64,000 nt of DNA, from positions 43,710-107,709 of the forward strand of contig JBFMAI010000020.1 in the NCBI GenBank assembly GCA_040755725.1. Direction: 5' to 3'. This document shows, one piece after another, positions 49,831 to 57,660 of this stretch. Below the pieces are notes generated by a model. The model was given only the letters and a program-made list of their open reading frames with translations. It made no database searches and was not told the DNA's origin. Position numbers and translations under genes: made by a program. Numbering within the stretch: position 1 is the first letter of the stretch; the number at the start of each line of letters is the position of its first letter. This stretch comes from JBFMAI01 sp040755725 (lineage in GTDB: Bacteria > Planctomycetota > Phycisphaerae > UBA1845 > Fen-1342).

Positions 49831-51380
49831 AGAAGGTGGTTCATCGCACTATCAATGAGGGCCTGATCACCGAGGTCCTCGCACCACCTCGCAAGCCCGG
49901 ACAGCTGTTCGGTGTTGGGATACCGCAGTCGACGCAGGTCAGCGGCGTTGACCTGCGTGTGACCAGAGAACTGGCGGAAGTACTGGTCCACGAGGGTGGA
50001 GTTCAGGAACACGGCCAAGCCACGGGCAAGCGGCTCGGGAAGACCGCCGCCGCGCCGGTGGAAGTAGTTCAGATGGTTCTCGAAGCCGATCAGTCTTGCG
50101 GGAACCCTATCGGGGTCATAGACGGCTGCAACGACTCGCCGCCGCTCCTCCTTGGCCGAGAACCGCTTGGTGAGAACATAGAAGCCGGCCGGTACGAGCT
50201 GGTCCTCGACGCGCGGGTCCGCCACGATGGCGTTGGGCTTGCGCGTGTTTCCGTTTGGCCATTCGACGAATCCGCGAGAGAAGTGCGCGGGGTAGACCAG
50301 CGGAACGGTGTCAGATTCTGGCTCCTTTCGTAGATACGCCCGGGCGCGGAAGTCCACAACGCGGCCGGTGGATACCTGAAGCCCAAGGTCGTCGAGCGTG
50401 CATTCAAGATTCCGCATCGCGTCGAGCGCTTCTTCTCCCTGGGCGTCAACTGTGATGTGAACCACCGCGTCGGGATCATCCGGGCTGACGATGTGAGAGT
50501 AGGGAATGAGGCGCGACACAACCCGGCCCGTTGCCGTGGTGCAGGAAACCCTTGCCGACTTTGGTCTGTCGCTGCGGCGCACGGCGTGGACGATGACGTT
50601 CTCCTGGAGCACGTCGGCATCCTTGAAGACCTCGCTGCGTGACTCGAAGACGTGGACGCGTCGAAGCGCAACGAGGTGCAACAGCTCGCGCCGGAATGGG
50701 CGGAAATACGGGCCATTGCAGAAGCTGCGGGGATTGATGGAAACGAGTTCTCCGCCGACGCGCAGTTGCCTCGCCGCGAGCAAGAGGAAACCGGGGTAGA
50801 TGTTGCTGGACTCAATTCCTGCGTTGCGGAGGTATCGCCTGCTTGCGGATTGGCTATGAATCTTGCGATATGGAGGATTCATGATCACGCAGTCAAAGGG
50901 TTCCTCATCCTGCGCGAAAAGCGCTGCCTCCGCACTGGACCGGTCAGCAAGATAGTCGACGCGCCGAACCTCGCCTTCAAATCGGATGTGCATGCGGGCG
51001 CAGGCTTGTCGACACAGCCCAAGCGACTGCTCGAGCAAGTCCGCGAGCGTTGGATCGACCTCATACGCAACCACGGTGATCGACCGTGGCGGGGGCTGCC
51101 GATCGAGCATCCGCGACACGAACGCCGCCGTCAGGGAGCCGACGCCCGCTCCAGGGTCGAGGAGTCGAATCTCCTGCCGACGGACCAAGAACATTGAGGA
51201 CATAAATGACGCCACCTCCGGCGGCGTCAGGAACTGCCCCAGTTCGGCCCGACGGCTACCGTTCAAGCACGTGTTCGCTCGCCGACGCAGCTCGTCCACG
51301 CCTTCAACGAGTTGACGCGGCACGACCGAGAGCCGCGTCCCCCGACCGTGCTCCCTCGCTTTGGCAGCCTCTACGGCCAT
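49818..51380 (-). CDS. DNA N6-adenine methyltransferase of the R-M pair (gamma class)
   Basis: A 520-residue methyltransferase from ATG 51380 (AGTAGGAAGGACAGG upstream). Motif X-like AELGQFLTPPEVASFM (45-60), SAM-binding DPGAGVGS (75-82) and catalytic NPPY (168-171) show the gamma-class N6-adenine layout, as in M.TaqI and Eco57I-type enzymes. The C-terminal 250 residues are the target-recognition domain. It lies convergent with the restriction enzyme gene. The longer in-frame upstream start at 51473 is unlikely. Confidence 0.92.
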   Translation of the reverse strand: MAVEAAKAREHGRGTRLSVVPRQLVEGVDELRRRANTCLNGSRRAELGQFLTPPEVASFMSSMFLVRRQEIRLLDPGAGVGSLTAAFVSRMLDRQPPPRSITVVAYEVDPTLADLLEQSLGLCRQACARMHIRFEGEVRRVDYLADRSSAEAALFAQDEEPFDCVIMNPPYRKIHSQSASRRYLRNAGIESSNIYPGFLLLAARQLRVGGELVSINPRSFCNGPYFRPFRRELLHLVALRRVHVFESRSEVFKDADVLQENVIVHAVRRSDRPKSARVSCTTATGRVVSRLIPYSHIVSPDDPDAVVHITVDAQGEEALDAMRNLECTLDDLGLQVSTGRVVDFRARAYLRKEPESDTVPLVYPAHFSRGFVEWPNGNTRKPNAIVADPRVEDQLVPAGFYVLTKRFSAKEERRRVVAAVYDPDRVPARLIGFENHLNYFHRRGGGLPEPLARGLAVFLNSTLVDQYFRQFSGHTQVNAADLRRLRYPNTEQLSGLARWCEDLGDQALIDSAMNHLLQSV

Positions 51381-51450
51381 CCTGTCCTTCCTACTTGTCC
51401 GTTCCGCTCCTGCTGTAACGCGGTCGCCGCGAAACATCGCATGCACAGCA

Positions 51451-51885
51451 TCACCGCCCAACCAGTCGACCATAAAACGCCCCGGCTGGCAAGCTCTGGG
51501 GCGCGCGTGCCCACGCCCGCCGCTGCTCCTGCCAACTCACCAGTCGAGTGATCGGGCGAAGGTCGCGTTCCGTGACGGGGTCACGCCCTTCGACCACGGG
51601 CGGCAGGTGCAGAAGCTCCTCCTGGATGTCCGGGGCCAGGTGCAGCAGGTTCATGATCTGCGTCATGCGGGGCTGGGTGACGTGGGCGAGGCGCGCCAGC
51701 TCGGACTGGTCCTGCACCTCTCCCTCACGGAGCAACTGGTCGAAATGGATCGCCAGTGCCATCAAGCGCGATACGCGCGGGATTCGGCCCGAGCGAGCCG
51801 TAGCGACCCGTGGGGCCGCATCCGCGACGACCTGACGCCCGTGGTCCCGCCGGATGAGATGCAGCTTGCGCCGGACCCTGATCAC
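51451..51885 (-). CDS. Recombinase-associated HTH protein (144 aa)
   Basis: GTG 51885 overlaps the recombinase stop by four bases (GTGA). The beginning is a basic segment (VIRVRRKLHLIRRDHGRQVV), followed by a ParB/KorB-like helix-turn-helix (SELARLAHVTQPRMTQIMNL) and LHLAPDIQEELLHLPPV. These small HTH proteins commonly follow this class of serine recombinase in integrative elements and may modulate recombination direction or transcription. The C-terminus (ITRLVSWQEQRRAWARAPQS) is basic. Confidence 0.78.
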   Translation of the reverse strand: MIRVRRKLHLIRRDHGRQVVADAAPRVATARSGRIPRVSRLMALAIHFDQLLREGEVQDQSELARLAHVTQPRMTQIMNLLHLAPDIQEELLHLPPVVEGRDPVTERDLRPITRLVSWQEQRRAWARAPQSLPAGAFYGRLVGR

Positions 51886-53474
51886 GCCGCGTCCTCCGCG
51901 TGCTTCCCGTCGTCGACGTCGCCGTCCGCCAGCGACTTGATGCCCGTCGGATGGAACGTGACCTCGATGCTGCTGTCGGCCGCGTCGTAGTCGACGCGGC
52001 TGATCAACAGGCGTAGCACGCGAATCTGCTCGCGCGGGCTGAGCGCCTCCCACACATTGTCGAAGTCTGCGAAGGCCGCGGTGACGTCGGCCTCGTCGAC
52101 CAGTTGTTCCCGTAGCTCGGACAGCTTCGCGTCGATCTCCGCCACGCGGCCCTCGGCGTCGCGCACGCGCTCGTTTAACTCGGCGATACGAGGTGCCGTA
52201 ACCGCCGCACCATTTTCCGCGGCCGCTCGACGGATGTCCGCGTGGAGCCGGGCCAGCGCGCGCTCGATCTCGCGGCGCTCGCTGGTCAGACGCTCGATCG
52301 TGTTCTCCGCCCCCGTGCGGGCCTCCGTGAGCGTATCGCGTAGTACCTCGGGGTCCTGGCCGATGCAGCGGATCTGGTCGAAGACCGCCCGCTCAACCTC
52401 CGCCGCGGGTAATGACCGGGTCGGGCACGCGGCCCGGCCACGCTTGGCTGCGTTCGTGCAGGTGTAGTAGCGGTAGCGCCGGTTGCCGCGGGTCGTGAAC
52501 GTGTGCGACATGACCCGCTCGCACGCCTTGCAGTAGAGCAGCCCGCGAAGCAGGGCGCCGTGACGGTTGCGGCCTTCCGCAGCGCCGTTTCGGCCGTTGC
52601 GGGCTAGTTGCTGCCGCACGCGCTGGAAGACGTCCTCCGGCACGATTGCCTCGTGCTCGCCGGCGTATACCTCACGCTTGTGAGTGACCTTTCCCACGTA
52701 GAGGACGTTCGTAAGCAGGTTGTACACCCGGCACTTGTCGAACGGCAGACCGCCGCGTCTGCGCCCGTCCCGCGTCGTCCACACCTTGTTGCGCCATCCA
52801 CGGCGGTCGAGTTCCGCGACGACACGCAGGAGCGCCCCCAGCTCGAGGTACAGGTCGAAAATCTGCCGCACGCGCGACGCCTCGGTCGCGTTGACGACCA
52901 GCCTGGGGCTGCCGCTGGACCGGTCCACGTCGTACCCGAGGATCGGCGTGCCGCCAGTCCACTTCCCACGCTGCCGCGACGCGGCGATTTTGTCGCGGAT
53001 GCGCTCGCCGATGATCTCACGCTCGAACTGGGCGAACGAGAGCAGGATGTTCAGCGTGAGCCGACCCATCGACTGCGTCGTGTTGAAATGCTGAGTCACC
53101 GAGACGAATGAGACCTTGTGGCGCTCGAAGACCTCCACGATCCTGGCGAAGTCCATGAGCGACCGGCTGAGGCGGTCGACCTTGTAGACGACCACGCAAT
53201 CGACCTTGCCCGCGTCGATGTCCGCGAGCAGCCGCTGGAGCGCCGGCCGGTCCATGTTTCCGCCCGTGAAGCCGCCGTCGTCATACCGGTCCGGCAGGCG
53301 GACCCAGCCCTCGGCCTTCTGGCTGGCGATGTACGCCTCCGCCGCCTCGCGCTGGGCGTCGAGCGAGTTGAACTCCTGCTGGAGCCCCTCGTCGCTGCTC
53401 TTGCGCGTGTAGATCGCGCAGCGCGTCGTCGGCGTCGTTGCTCGCTTGTTCGGGTTGGTCTGCCGACGGCTCAC
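51882..53474 (-). CDS. Large serine recombinase (site-specific integrase)
   Basis: A 530-residue recombinase. N-terminal catalytic domain: CAIYTRKSSDEGLQQEFNSL with nucleophile Ser26, VYKVDRLSRSLMDFARIVEV and LTLNILLSFAQFEREIIGER. A recombinase domain follows (ILGYDVDRSSGSPRLVVNAT), then a zinc ribbon with YCKACERV and CTNAAKRGRAACP, and a coiled coil (ERLTSERREIERALARLHAD). It should integrate and excise the element. Overlaps both neighbours by four bases. Large serine integrases recognise attP/attB about 40-50 bp long. Confidence 0.95.
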   Translation of the reverse strand: MSRRQTNPNKRATTPTTRCAIYTRKSSDEGLQQEFNSLDAQREAAEAYIASQKAEGWVRLPDRYDDGGFTGGNMDRPALQRLLADIDAGKVDCVVVYKVDRLSRSLMDFARIVEVFERHKVSFVSVTQHFNTTQSMGRLTLNILLSFAQFEREIIGERIRDKIAASRQRGKWTGGTPILGYDVDRSSGSPRLVVNATEASRVRQIFDLYLELGALLRVVAELDRRGWRNKVWTTRDGRRRGGLPFDKCRVYNLLTNVLYVGKVTHKREVYAGEHEAIVPEDVFQRVRQQLARNGRNGAAEGRNRHGALLRGLLYCKACERVMSHTFTTRGNRRYRYYTCTNAAKRGRAACPTRSLPAAEVERAVFDQIRCIGQDPEVLRDTLTEARTGAENTIERLTSERREIERALARLHADIRRAAAENGAAVTAPRIAELNERVRDAEGRVAEIDAKLSELREQLVDEADVTAAFADFDNVWEALSPREQIRVLRLLISRVDYDAADSSIEVTFHPTGIKSLADGDVDDGKHAEDAA

Positions 53475-53953
53475 GCCTTGCCCTCGATCTGGAAGAACCG
53501 GAACCCGTTGATGTGCGAACCGGTAATCGCCTTGGCAACCGCCGTGAGCGACGGGTACCGCTCGCCGGCGTACTCGAATCCGTCGGCGAGCACCGTCACG
53601 GTGAGCGTCTGGCCCTTGTACTTGCGCGTGATCGCGGTCCCGGGCGCCGGCAGGCGCGGGTCAGCCGCGATGCGGACGGCGGCTACGGACGCCGCCGTGC
53701 GCTCCGCCGGCCCGACGTTCGGCGGCGTGACGCGCACGTCGGCGATGTTGGCCAGTTCCTCTGCGCGCCGCAGCGCCCGTTCACTGAGACCGCCTTCGGC
53801 GTCGGCTTGGAGCCGCCACGCGATCCGCCGGATCAGATACTGCCGATGGCGGCTGCGGGCCCCCTCGCCGAAGACTTCGGCGTAGCGCTCGTGGAGCTGC
53901 CCGACCGTCATCTGTTCCAGGGAGGCGAGCTCCTTCTTGATGCTCAGGCTCAT
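53471..53953 (-). CDS. DUF2924 family protein
   Basis: A 160-residue protein from ATG 53953, with GGAGAC upstream. It carries MTVGQLHERYAEVFGEGARS, RHRQYLIRRIAWRLQADAEG and an end with GTAITRKYKGQTLTVTVLAD and SLTAVAKAITGSHINGFRFF, the DUF2924 pattern. This domain is almost always encoded next to serine recombinases in planctomycetes and proteobacteria, and may help recombinase directionality or DNA bending. The ACCCGCGGGT palindrome lies 26 bp upstream of its start. Confidence 0.85.
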   Translation of the reverse strand: MSLSIKKELASLEQMTVGQLHERYAEVFGEGARSRHRQYLIRRIAWRLQADAEGGLSERALRRAEELANIADVRVTPPNVGPAERTAASVAAVRIAADPRLPAPGTAITRKYKGQTLTVTVLADGFEYAGERYPSLTAVAKAITGSHINGFRFFQIEGKA

Positions 53954-54189
53954 GTTCTGTCTCCGTCGTCCCGCGGCCATAACCCGCGGGTACCGTCAGA
54001 CACACTGAGCCTCGTTTCGCGGGAAAGCTCAAGGCCGATTTCGCGGCCCGGCCGAGATTTCTGAGCATCGATGATTCCCGCCGCTTTCGCGCGCCGGCAC
54101 CAGCGGACCACGCCCTTGGCCAGGATCGATGCGACTTCGCGCCGGCGCTCGGCGGGGGAAAGATGTTCGTCGTTCTGATGCTTCGGCAT
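53950..54189 (-). CDS. Small recombinase-operon protein (79 aa)
   Basis: ATG 54189 follows GGAGCCCGTC. Residues about 10-35 form a helix (LSPAERRREVASILAKGVVR), the rest is a short basic tail (CRRAKAAGIIDAQKSRPGRE). Proteins with this SPAERRREVA pattern are repeatedly found as the first gene of recombinase/DUF2924 operons. Probably a small helical DNA or protein binder. First gene after 14-bp repeat copy 4. Confidence 0.75.
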   Translation of the reverse strand: MPKHQNDEHLSPAERRREVASILAKGVVRWCRRAKAAGIIDAQKSRPGREIGLELSRETRLSVSDGTRGLWPRDDGDRT

Positions 54190-54379
54190 GACGGGCTCCG
54201 CGCGCGTGCAGCGCTGGCGACATGCCAACGTGCCGGCCCTGCCTATGGGTTACCTATGCCGTCCGCGCGCGACGTGTCCGGAATCTCATAACCCGCGGGT
54301 CGCACATCGCGCCGCTGAGATGTTCGGGGAAGGTGCCGTTGGGTCGGGCGAACGGAAACCCGCCATATAACCCGCGGGT
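53979..54379. repeat. Three copies of ATAACCCGCGGGT around the recombinase operon start
   Basis: Exact copies at 53979-53991, 54288-54300 and 54367-54379; a degenerate fourth, TAACCGGCGGGTCG, is near 54566. ACCCGCGGGT is a perfect 10-bp palindrome. The first copy is 26 bp before the DUF2924 start; the others are about 100 and 180 bp before the first gene. They resemble operator or recombinase-accessory sites. Confidence 0.6.
54248..54261 (-). promoter_or_regulatory. 14-bp element-wide repeat, copy 4
   Basis: CGGCATAGGTAACC on the minus strand, 59 bp before the first gene of the recombinase operon (54189). It is followed by CATAGGC, so the right flank is again partly self-similar. Probably the operon's promoter or operator. 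Confidence 0.6.
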
Positions 54380-54531
54380 CGGTCGCAGCGAGAGACTCAG
54401 AGACTTCCGGCCGGCGGCGCCCGTCGGGCGACGGAAGCGGGCGCGACATCGTCGTGAGGGCCGTGGTAGGAGAGACCTGGAGCGGTCAGGGCATGTCGGT
54501 AAGCTCTTGCGGGAACTGGCGATAGAAACGC

Positions 54532-54560
54532 GAACGCCGCCCCGTCTCTGGAGCGGCGTT
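54532..54560 (-). terminator. Hairpin downstream of tRNA-fMet
   Basis: GAACGCCGC and GCGGCGTTC form a perfect 9-bp stem around a 12-base loop, about 46 bases past the 3' end of the leftward tRNA. On the minus strand it is followed by GCGTTTC. The stretch 54262-54531 holds no gene apart from the palindromes. Confidence 0.55.
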
Positions 54561-54605
54561 CGGCGTTAACCGGCGGGTCGCATCGTTTCGACGCGACGCA
54601 TTCAC

Positions 54606-54678
<73 letters not shown>

Positions 54679-54748
54679 TCCGCGTTGCATAAGCTACGCG
54701 CGGCCCGCCGGGCTGTCAAGTGCCGGCTGATGCGGGTAAGGTCAATTC

Positions 54749-56106
54749 TCGTGTGTAATCGTTTCGGGCGAAGAAGGGCATCTCAGGCCACACTGCGAAC
54801 TTCCCGGAATACTTTGCACACCCGCGTGGCGTACTTGGCGTTTTCGTAGGCCACCAAGCCGCACACGAGCCGCTCAATACTGGCATCATTCACAAAGGTC
54901 CCGATCGAATCCGTCCGTCGCCGCACTTGCCGGAACCACCGCTCGATCGGGTTGGTCGTTCGTACCATCCGGCGGTGGGCTGCCCGAACGCCGTAGCATG
55001 CCAGCAGCTCAGACAGATCCTGCTCCACACACTTCACCGCCTTGGGATAACACTCACGCCACCGCCGAGCCCAGCGCACCACCGCCTGCTCCGCCGCCCG
55101 GCGACCGGTCGCCTGGTACACCCGTCGCAGGCCCCGTAACACCGTCGCTTGGTCCTTTCGCCGCACCTTGCCAGCCACGTTCTGCATCTTGTGAAACCAG
55201 CAACGCTGGCGGAGCACGCCGGGATAAACGTCCTCAACCGCGGCGATCAGGGCGCCACAGCCATCGGTCGCAATCAGCTTCAGGCTCCGGCCCTCCAGAC
55301 CCCGGCGGTGCAAGCTCCACAGAAAGCTCCACCAGGCCTGCTCGCTTTCACTCTGGGCCACACGGAAATCGACGACCCGTCTGATCCCGGCCCCGGTCAC
55401 GCCGTAGGCTGCCAAAACCACGCGTTTCCGCGTCCGCCGCAGCCCGGTGTCCATCAGCCGCGGCACCCCGCAGGCCTTCAGGTAGATCGCGTCCAGCAGC
55501 AGATATACTTACTCGTCCAGTAGGGGCTGGGTGTGGAAGCGGCGCACCGCCGCGACCGGCCGTTTGGCCAGCCGGCTGACCTGCCCGGGCGAAATGGGCA
55601 GCCGGATAATGCGTTCCAGCAGCTTGCCGACCCGGCGGGTGCGGACGCCGGCCAGCAGCATGTCGACGGCCGACTGTCCCAGGGCCTCGCCGTGGTGGTC
55701 GAGGCGCGCCAGCATCTTCTGGGTGAAGGCCTTGTCGCGGCAGCGTGGTACGCGCACGTTCTCGAGCAGGCCCGGGGCCGTGGGCCAGCGTTTACGGTGA
55801 TGGTAGCCGTTGCGGTAGGCCTTGCGGTCGGCGGCTGGCTGGTGCCAAGGAGCCTTGACCCACTGGTCGCGGTAGGCCTCCATCGTGCCTTCCAGCAACT
55901 CCTTGAGCCGCCGCCGCCCGCGGGTGCTCAGGTCGCCCCAGAACTCCTCGGGGTCCTTGACCAGGGACTAGAGGTTGGGCATTGTTGTGGGCGTCCGCTC
56001 CAAATCCGCTTCCACGAGTCTCATGGGCGTGTCCTCCTTGTCTGTTAATTCAATTTGGGCCAGAGGATACGCCCTGCTTGCACCTCGGCAACGGGATTAC
56101 ACACGA
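54749..56106 (-). mobile_element. IS256-family insertion sequence, decayed
   Basis: Inverted ends TCGTGTGTAATC (54749-54760) and GATTACACACGA (56095-56106) enclose a single transposase gene with two stop codons. Bases flanking the ends do not show an obvious 8-bp duplication. It lies between tRNA-fMet and tRNA-Thr. Confidence 0.75.
54783..56024 (-). pseudogene. IS256-family transposase, interrupted by two stops
   Basis: The intact frame would run from ATG 56024 (AAGGAGGACA upstream) to 54783, about 413 residues. A TAG follows MRLVEADLERTPTTMPNL, and a TAA follows RRFHTQPLLDE in the same frame, just before VYLLLDAIYLKACG, which holds the first catalytic Asp. The C-terminal part continues with IATDGCGALIAAVEDVYPGV (second Asp), HKMQNVAGKVRRKDQATVLR and TTNPIERWFRQVRRRT, all IS256-like. 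Both stops could arise by single substitutions. The product is not expected to be active. Confidence 0.85.
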
Positions 56107-56250
56107 TAGGCTACGTCACCATGGCGCAAACTGGACAGCGCGGGCCGATTGTGTCAGACTGTGCCCGGCGGCGCGACGCTCCGAGCGCCGCGCCGAAAAC
56201 GCTGGAAAACACCGAAGAAAACGCGCTTCCAGCGGGAAAAAAGGCACCTC

Positions 56251-56323
56251 GCCACCGTAGCTCAATCGGCAGAGCAGCGGTTTTGTAAACCGCAGGTTCG
56301 GGGTTCGAATCCCCGCGGTGGCT
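56251..56323 (+). tRNA. tRNA-Thr (TGT)
   Basis: 73-base cloverleaf: acceptor GCCACCG/CGGTGGC, D-arm GCTCAATCGGCAGAGC, anticodon loop TTTGTAA with TGT, and T-arm GGGG-TTCGAAT-CCCC. Decodes ACA. No CCA encoded. It is an intact gene on the plus strand between the IS256 copy and the HINT fragment. Confidence 0.95.
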
Positions 56324-56329
56324 TTGAGC

Positions 56330-56774
56330 CATGACGCGACGTAGTGCCGCAATCCGCGTCCAGCATGGCACTTACAGCCGTCGCGCCGGAAAGCCGCTCA
56401 TCGCCGCTTGTGCCGGCCTGCGAGCCGTGCGTACACGTCTTGCCGGAATCTGGTACAAGCGTTGGCACAAGAAAAGTGCGGCCGTCCGTGCCCGTCGCCT
56501 TCGCCCGCTGCGCGTCCGGTCGGTCAATCGGCGGGAGTGCCGGCAGCGCGTCGAGTGCCCCGGCCACATCGAGCAGTCGCGGGACGGTGTAGCAGTGCTC
56601 CGTCCCGACTTCGAGATTACACACGCGGTGAACGCCCGGCCGCGACGAGTCGATCCGCGTGATCGTGGCCGGGCCGGCCAGCGTCTGCAGCCGCTCGCCG
56701 GCGGCCAGGTCGGCCGCCGGGACCCAGTCGCCGCGGTCCTCCGAGTACAGCCGGTGTGTGCCCGTCGGCTCCAC
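56330..56774 (-). pseudogene. Fragment of a pretoxin HINT (Hedgehog/intein) domain
   Basis: The first 65 residues read THRLYSEDRGDWVPAADLAA, then LQTLAGPATITRIDSSRPGV and HRVCNLEVGTEHCYTV, the pattern of HINT domains in RHS-type polymorphic toxins, which autocleave to release toxin. The region upstream of the domain is missing; a palindrome at 56784-56834 replaces it. The frame then runs on into the antisense of tRNA-Thr and is not a real end. No intact toxin module is visible. It is a remnant of a lost polymorphic toxin or mobile element. Confidence 0.6.
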
Positions 56775-56783
56775 GGGTTCATT

Positions 56784-56834
56784 AAGCCTGTCTTATTCAC
56801 CGCGCGGACCTGCGCGGCGAATAAGACAGGCTCA
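56784..56834. repeat. Large imperfect palindrome
   Basis: Arms AGCCTGTCTTATTC and GAATAAGACAGGCT are perfect 14-mers; after one mismatch a further 6-bp pair (CCGCGC/GCGCGG) closes on a GGACCT loop. Total 51 bp. It separates the HINT fragment from the integrase remnant. Possible MITE end, terminator or insertion scar. Confidence 0.6.
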
Positions 56835-56866
56835 TAGCAACAACTGGGGGCAGGTCAGCTCAAGGC

Positions 56867-57256
56867 GTGACCGCCGTGAACGTGTGGCGGGACTTCGGAG
56901 CCATCCGCACGCGCGCTGGCTTGGCGAAGTACGCCAAGTGGTGCCACATGCTCCGTGAGAACCGCGAAAGCGGTTGGGTGGCGGCGGGCTTTCCGTTCCA
57001 CGACGTGGTTGAGTGGATGGGCCACTCGGACGAGGTTGCCCGCCAGCACTATCTCCGGGTAAACGAGAGCGACCTGGCAACGGCCGCGCGGACGCCGATC
57101 GATCCCAATCTGACGCAACTTCTGACGCAACTCGCCATTTCGGAGGGTTCAGCCGGGGATGAGCCTGAGCCGCACGTCATTAAGCTGGAGAACTTTAGGA
57201 GAAAAGCGGGCGATGGGAATCGAACCCACGACGTCCAGCTTGGGAACAATCCGTGA
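56867..57256 (+). pseudogene. Tyrosine integrase C-terminal remnant
   Basis: The protein begins in mid-domain: AKWCHMLRENRESGWVAAGF, then FHDVVEWMGHSDEVARQHYL with the His of GHS and the catalytic Tyr of HYL. The upstream Arg-containing half is missing, so it is a truncated integrase of the tyrosine recombinase family. Its end reads AGDGNRTHDVQLGNNP, an antisense translation of a tRNA-Gly 3' part, showing that the gene once overlapped its attachment site. It marks an older, unrelated integration event. Confidence 0.75.
57206..57246 (-). other. tRNA-Gly (CCC) 3' fragment, probable att remnant
   Basis: On the minus strand these 41 bases match the anticodon-loop-to-acceptor part of a tRNA-Gly(CCC): loop end CCCAA, stem GCTGG, T-arm GTGGG-TTCGATT-CCCAT and acceptor CGCCCGC. 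The 5' half is absent. Such 3' fragments are typical of attachment sites of tyrosine integrases, here at the 3' end of the integrase remnant. Confidence 0.75.
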
Positions 57257-57660
57257 CATGCGTAAGCTGCGCCGACACAAGCACGTACGTCAAAGCTACG
57301 GACGCCCCCGCCTATTCCCCCGACAGTTGCGGTGCGACGGCGTTTGACGACGCCGAATTGCGATCCGTGGTGGCCGCGTGGCCCGCGCTCCCCGAGCTGA
57401 TTCGGCGCGCGGTACTGGCGCTCGTGGGCGCTGTCACGAGCAAGAACCACAACCAGAACCCCGCGCCACGCATCGGCAACGGCGGTTTCGGTGGCGCGGT
57501 GGTGCGAACGATTCAAACCAACATGGCGGCTGTTACCGCGACGTTTGGTAAGCGCGGTCAGCCCGAAGGACCCGCCGACTGGTCCGCCCGGGCGTTCGCG
57601 GTTCCTTCCTGGCGGGTTTTCTTCCTGATGCCCGCGGGAACGTCCACAAACATCGGTTAA
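57253..57660 (+). CDS. Uncharacterised small protein near the att remnant (135 aa)
   Basis: The part LRSVVAAWPALPELIRRAVL is a helix pattern often found in small proteins next to integrases; the N-terminal 35 residues and the C-terminal 60 look unstructured. It starts inside the tRNA-Gly remnant area. It may be a degraded gene or chance frame. No family recognised. Confidence 0.35.
   Translation: MTCVSCADTSTYVKATDAPAYSPDSCGATAFDDAELRSVVAAWPALPELIRRAVLALVGAVTSKNHNQNPAPRIGNGGFGGAVVRTIQTNMAAVTATFGKRGQPEGPADWSARAFAVPSWRVFFLMPAGTSTNIG

Larger units (their letters stand above)
10560..54300. mobile_element. Prophage / integrative element of about 44 kb (siphovirus-type late genes, serine recombinase)
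   Basis: A continuous block of phage functions: terminase, portal, protease-capsid, tail tube, tape measure, replication and recombination enzymes, sigma-like factors, ImmA/IrrE, restriction-modification and a large serine recombinase. Gene ends overlap by 1-4 bases almost throughout. Boundaries are approximate: the left edge lies between the DUF2934 gene (10,554) and the first leftward gene (10,602), the right edge between the recombinase operon (54,189) and tRNA-fMet (54,606). Large serine recombinases leave only short crossover identities, and no attL/attR pair was visible by eye. No clear endolysin or cI-type repressor was recognised. Confidence 0.88.

Noticed and set aside
57206..57246. 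Complete tRNA-Gly gene
   Set aside because: Only the 3' half is present; D-arm, 5' acceptor strand and part of the anticodon stem are missing.
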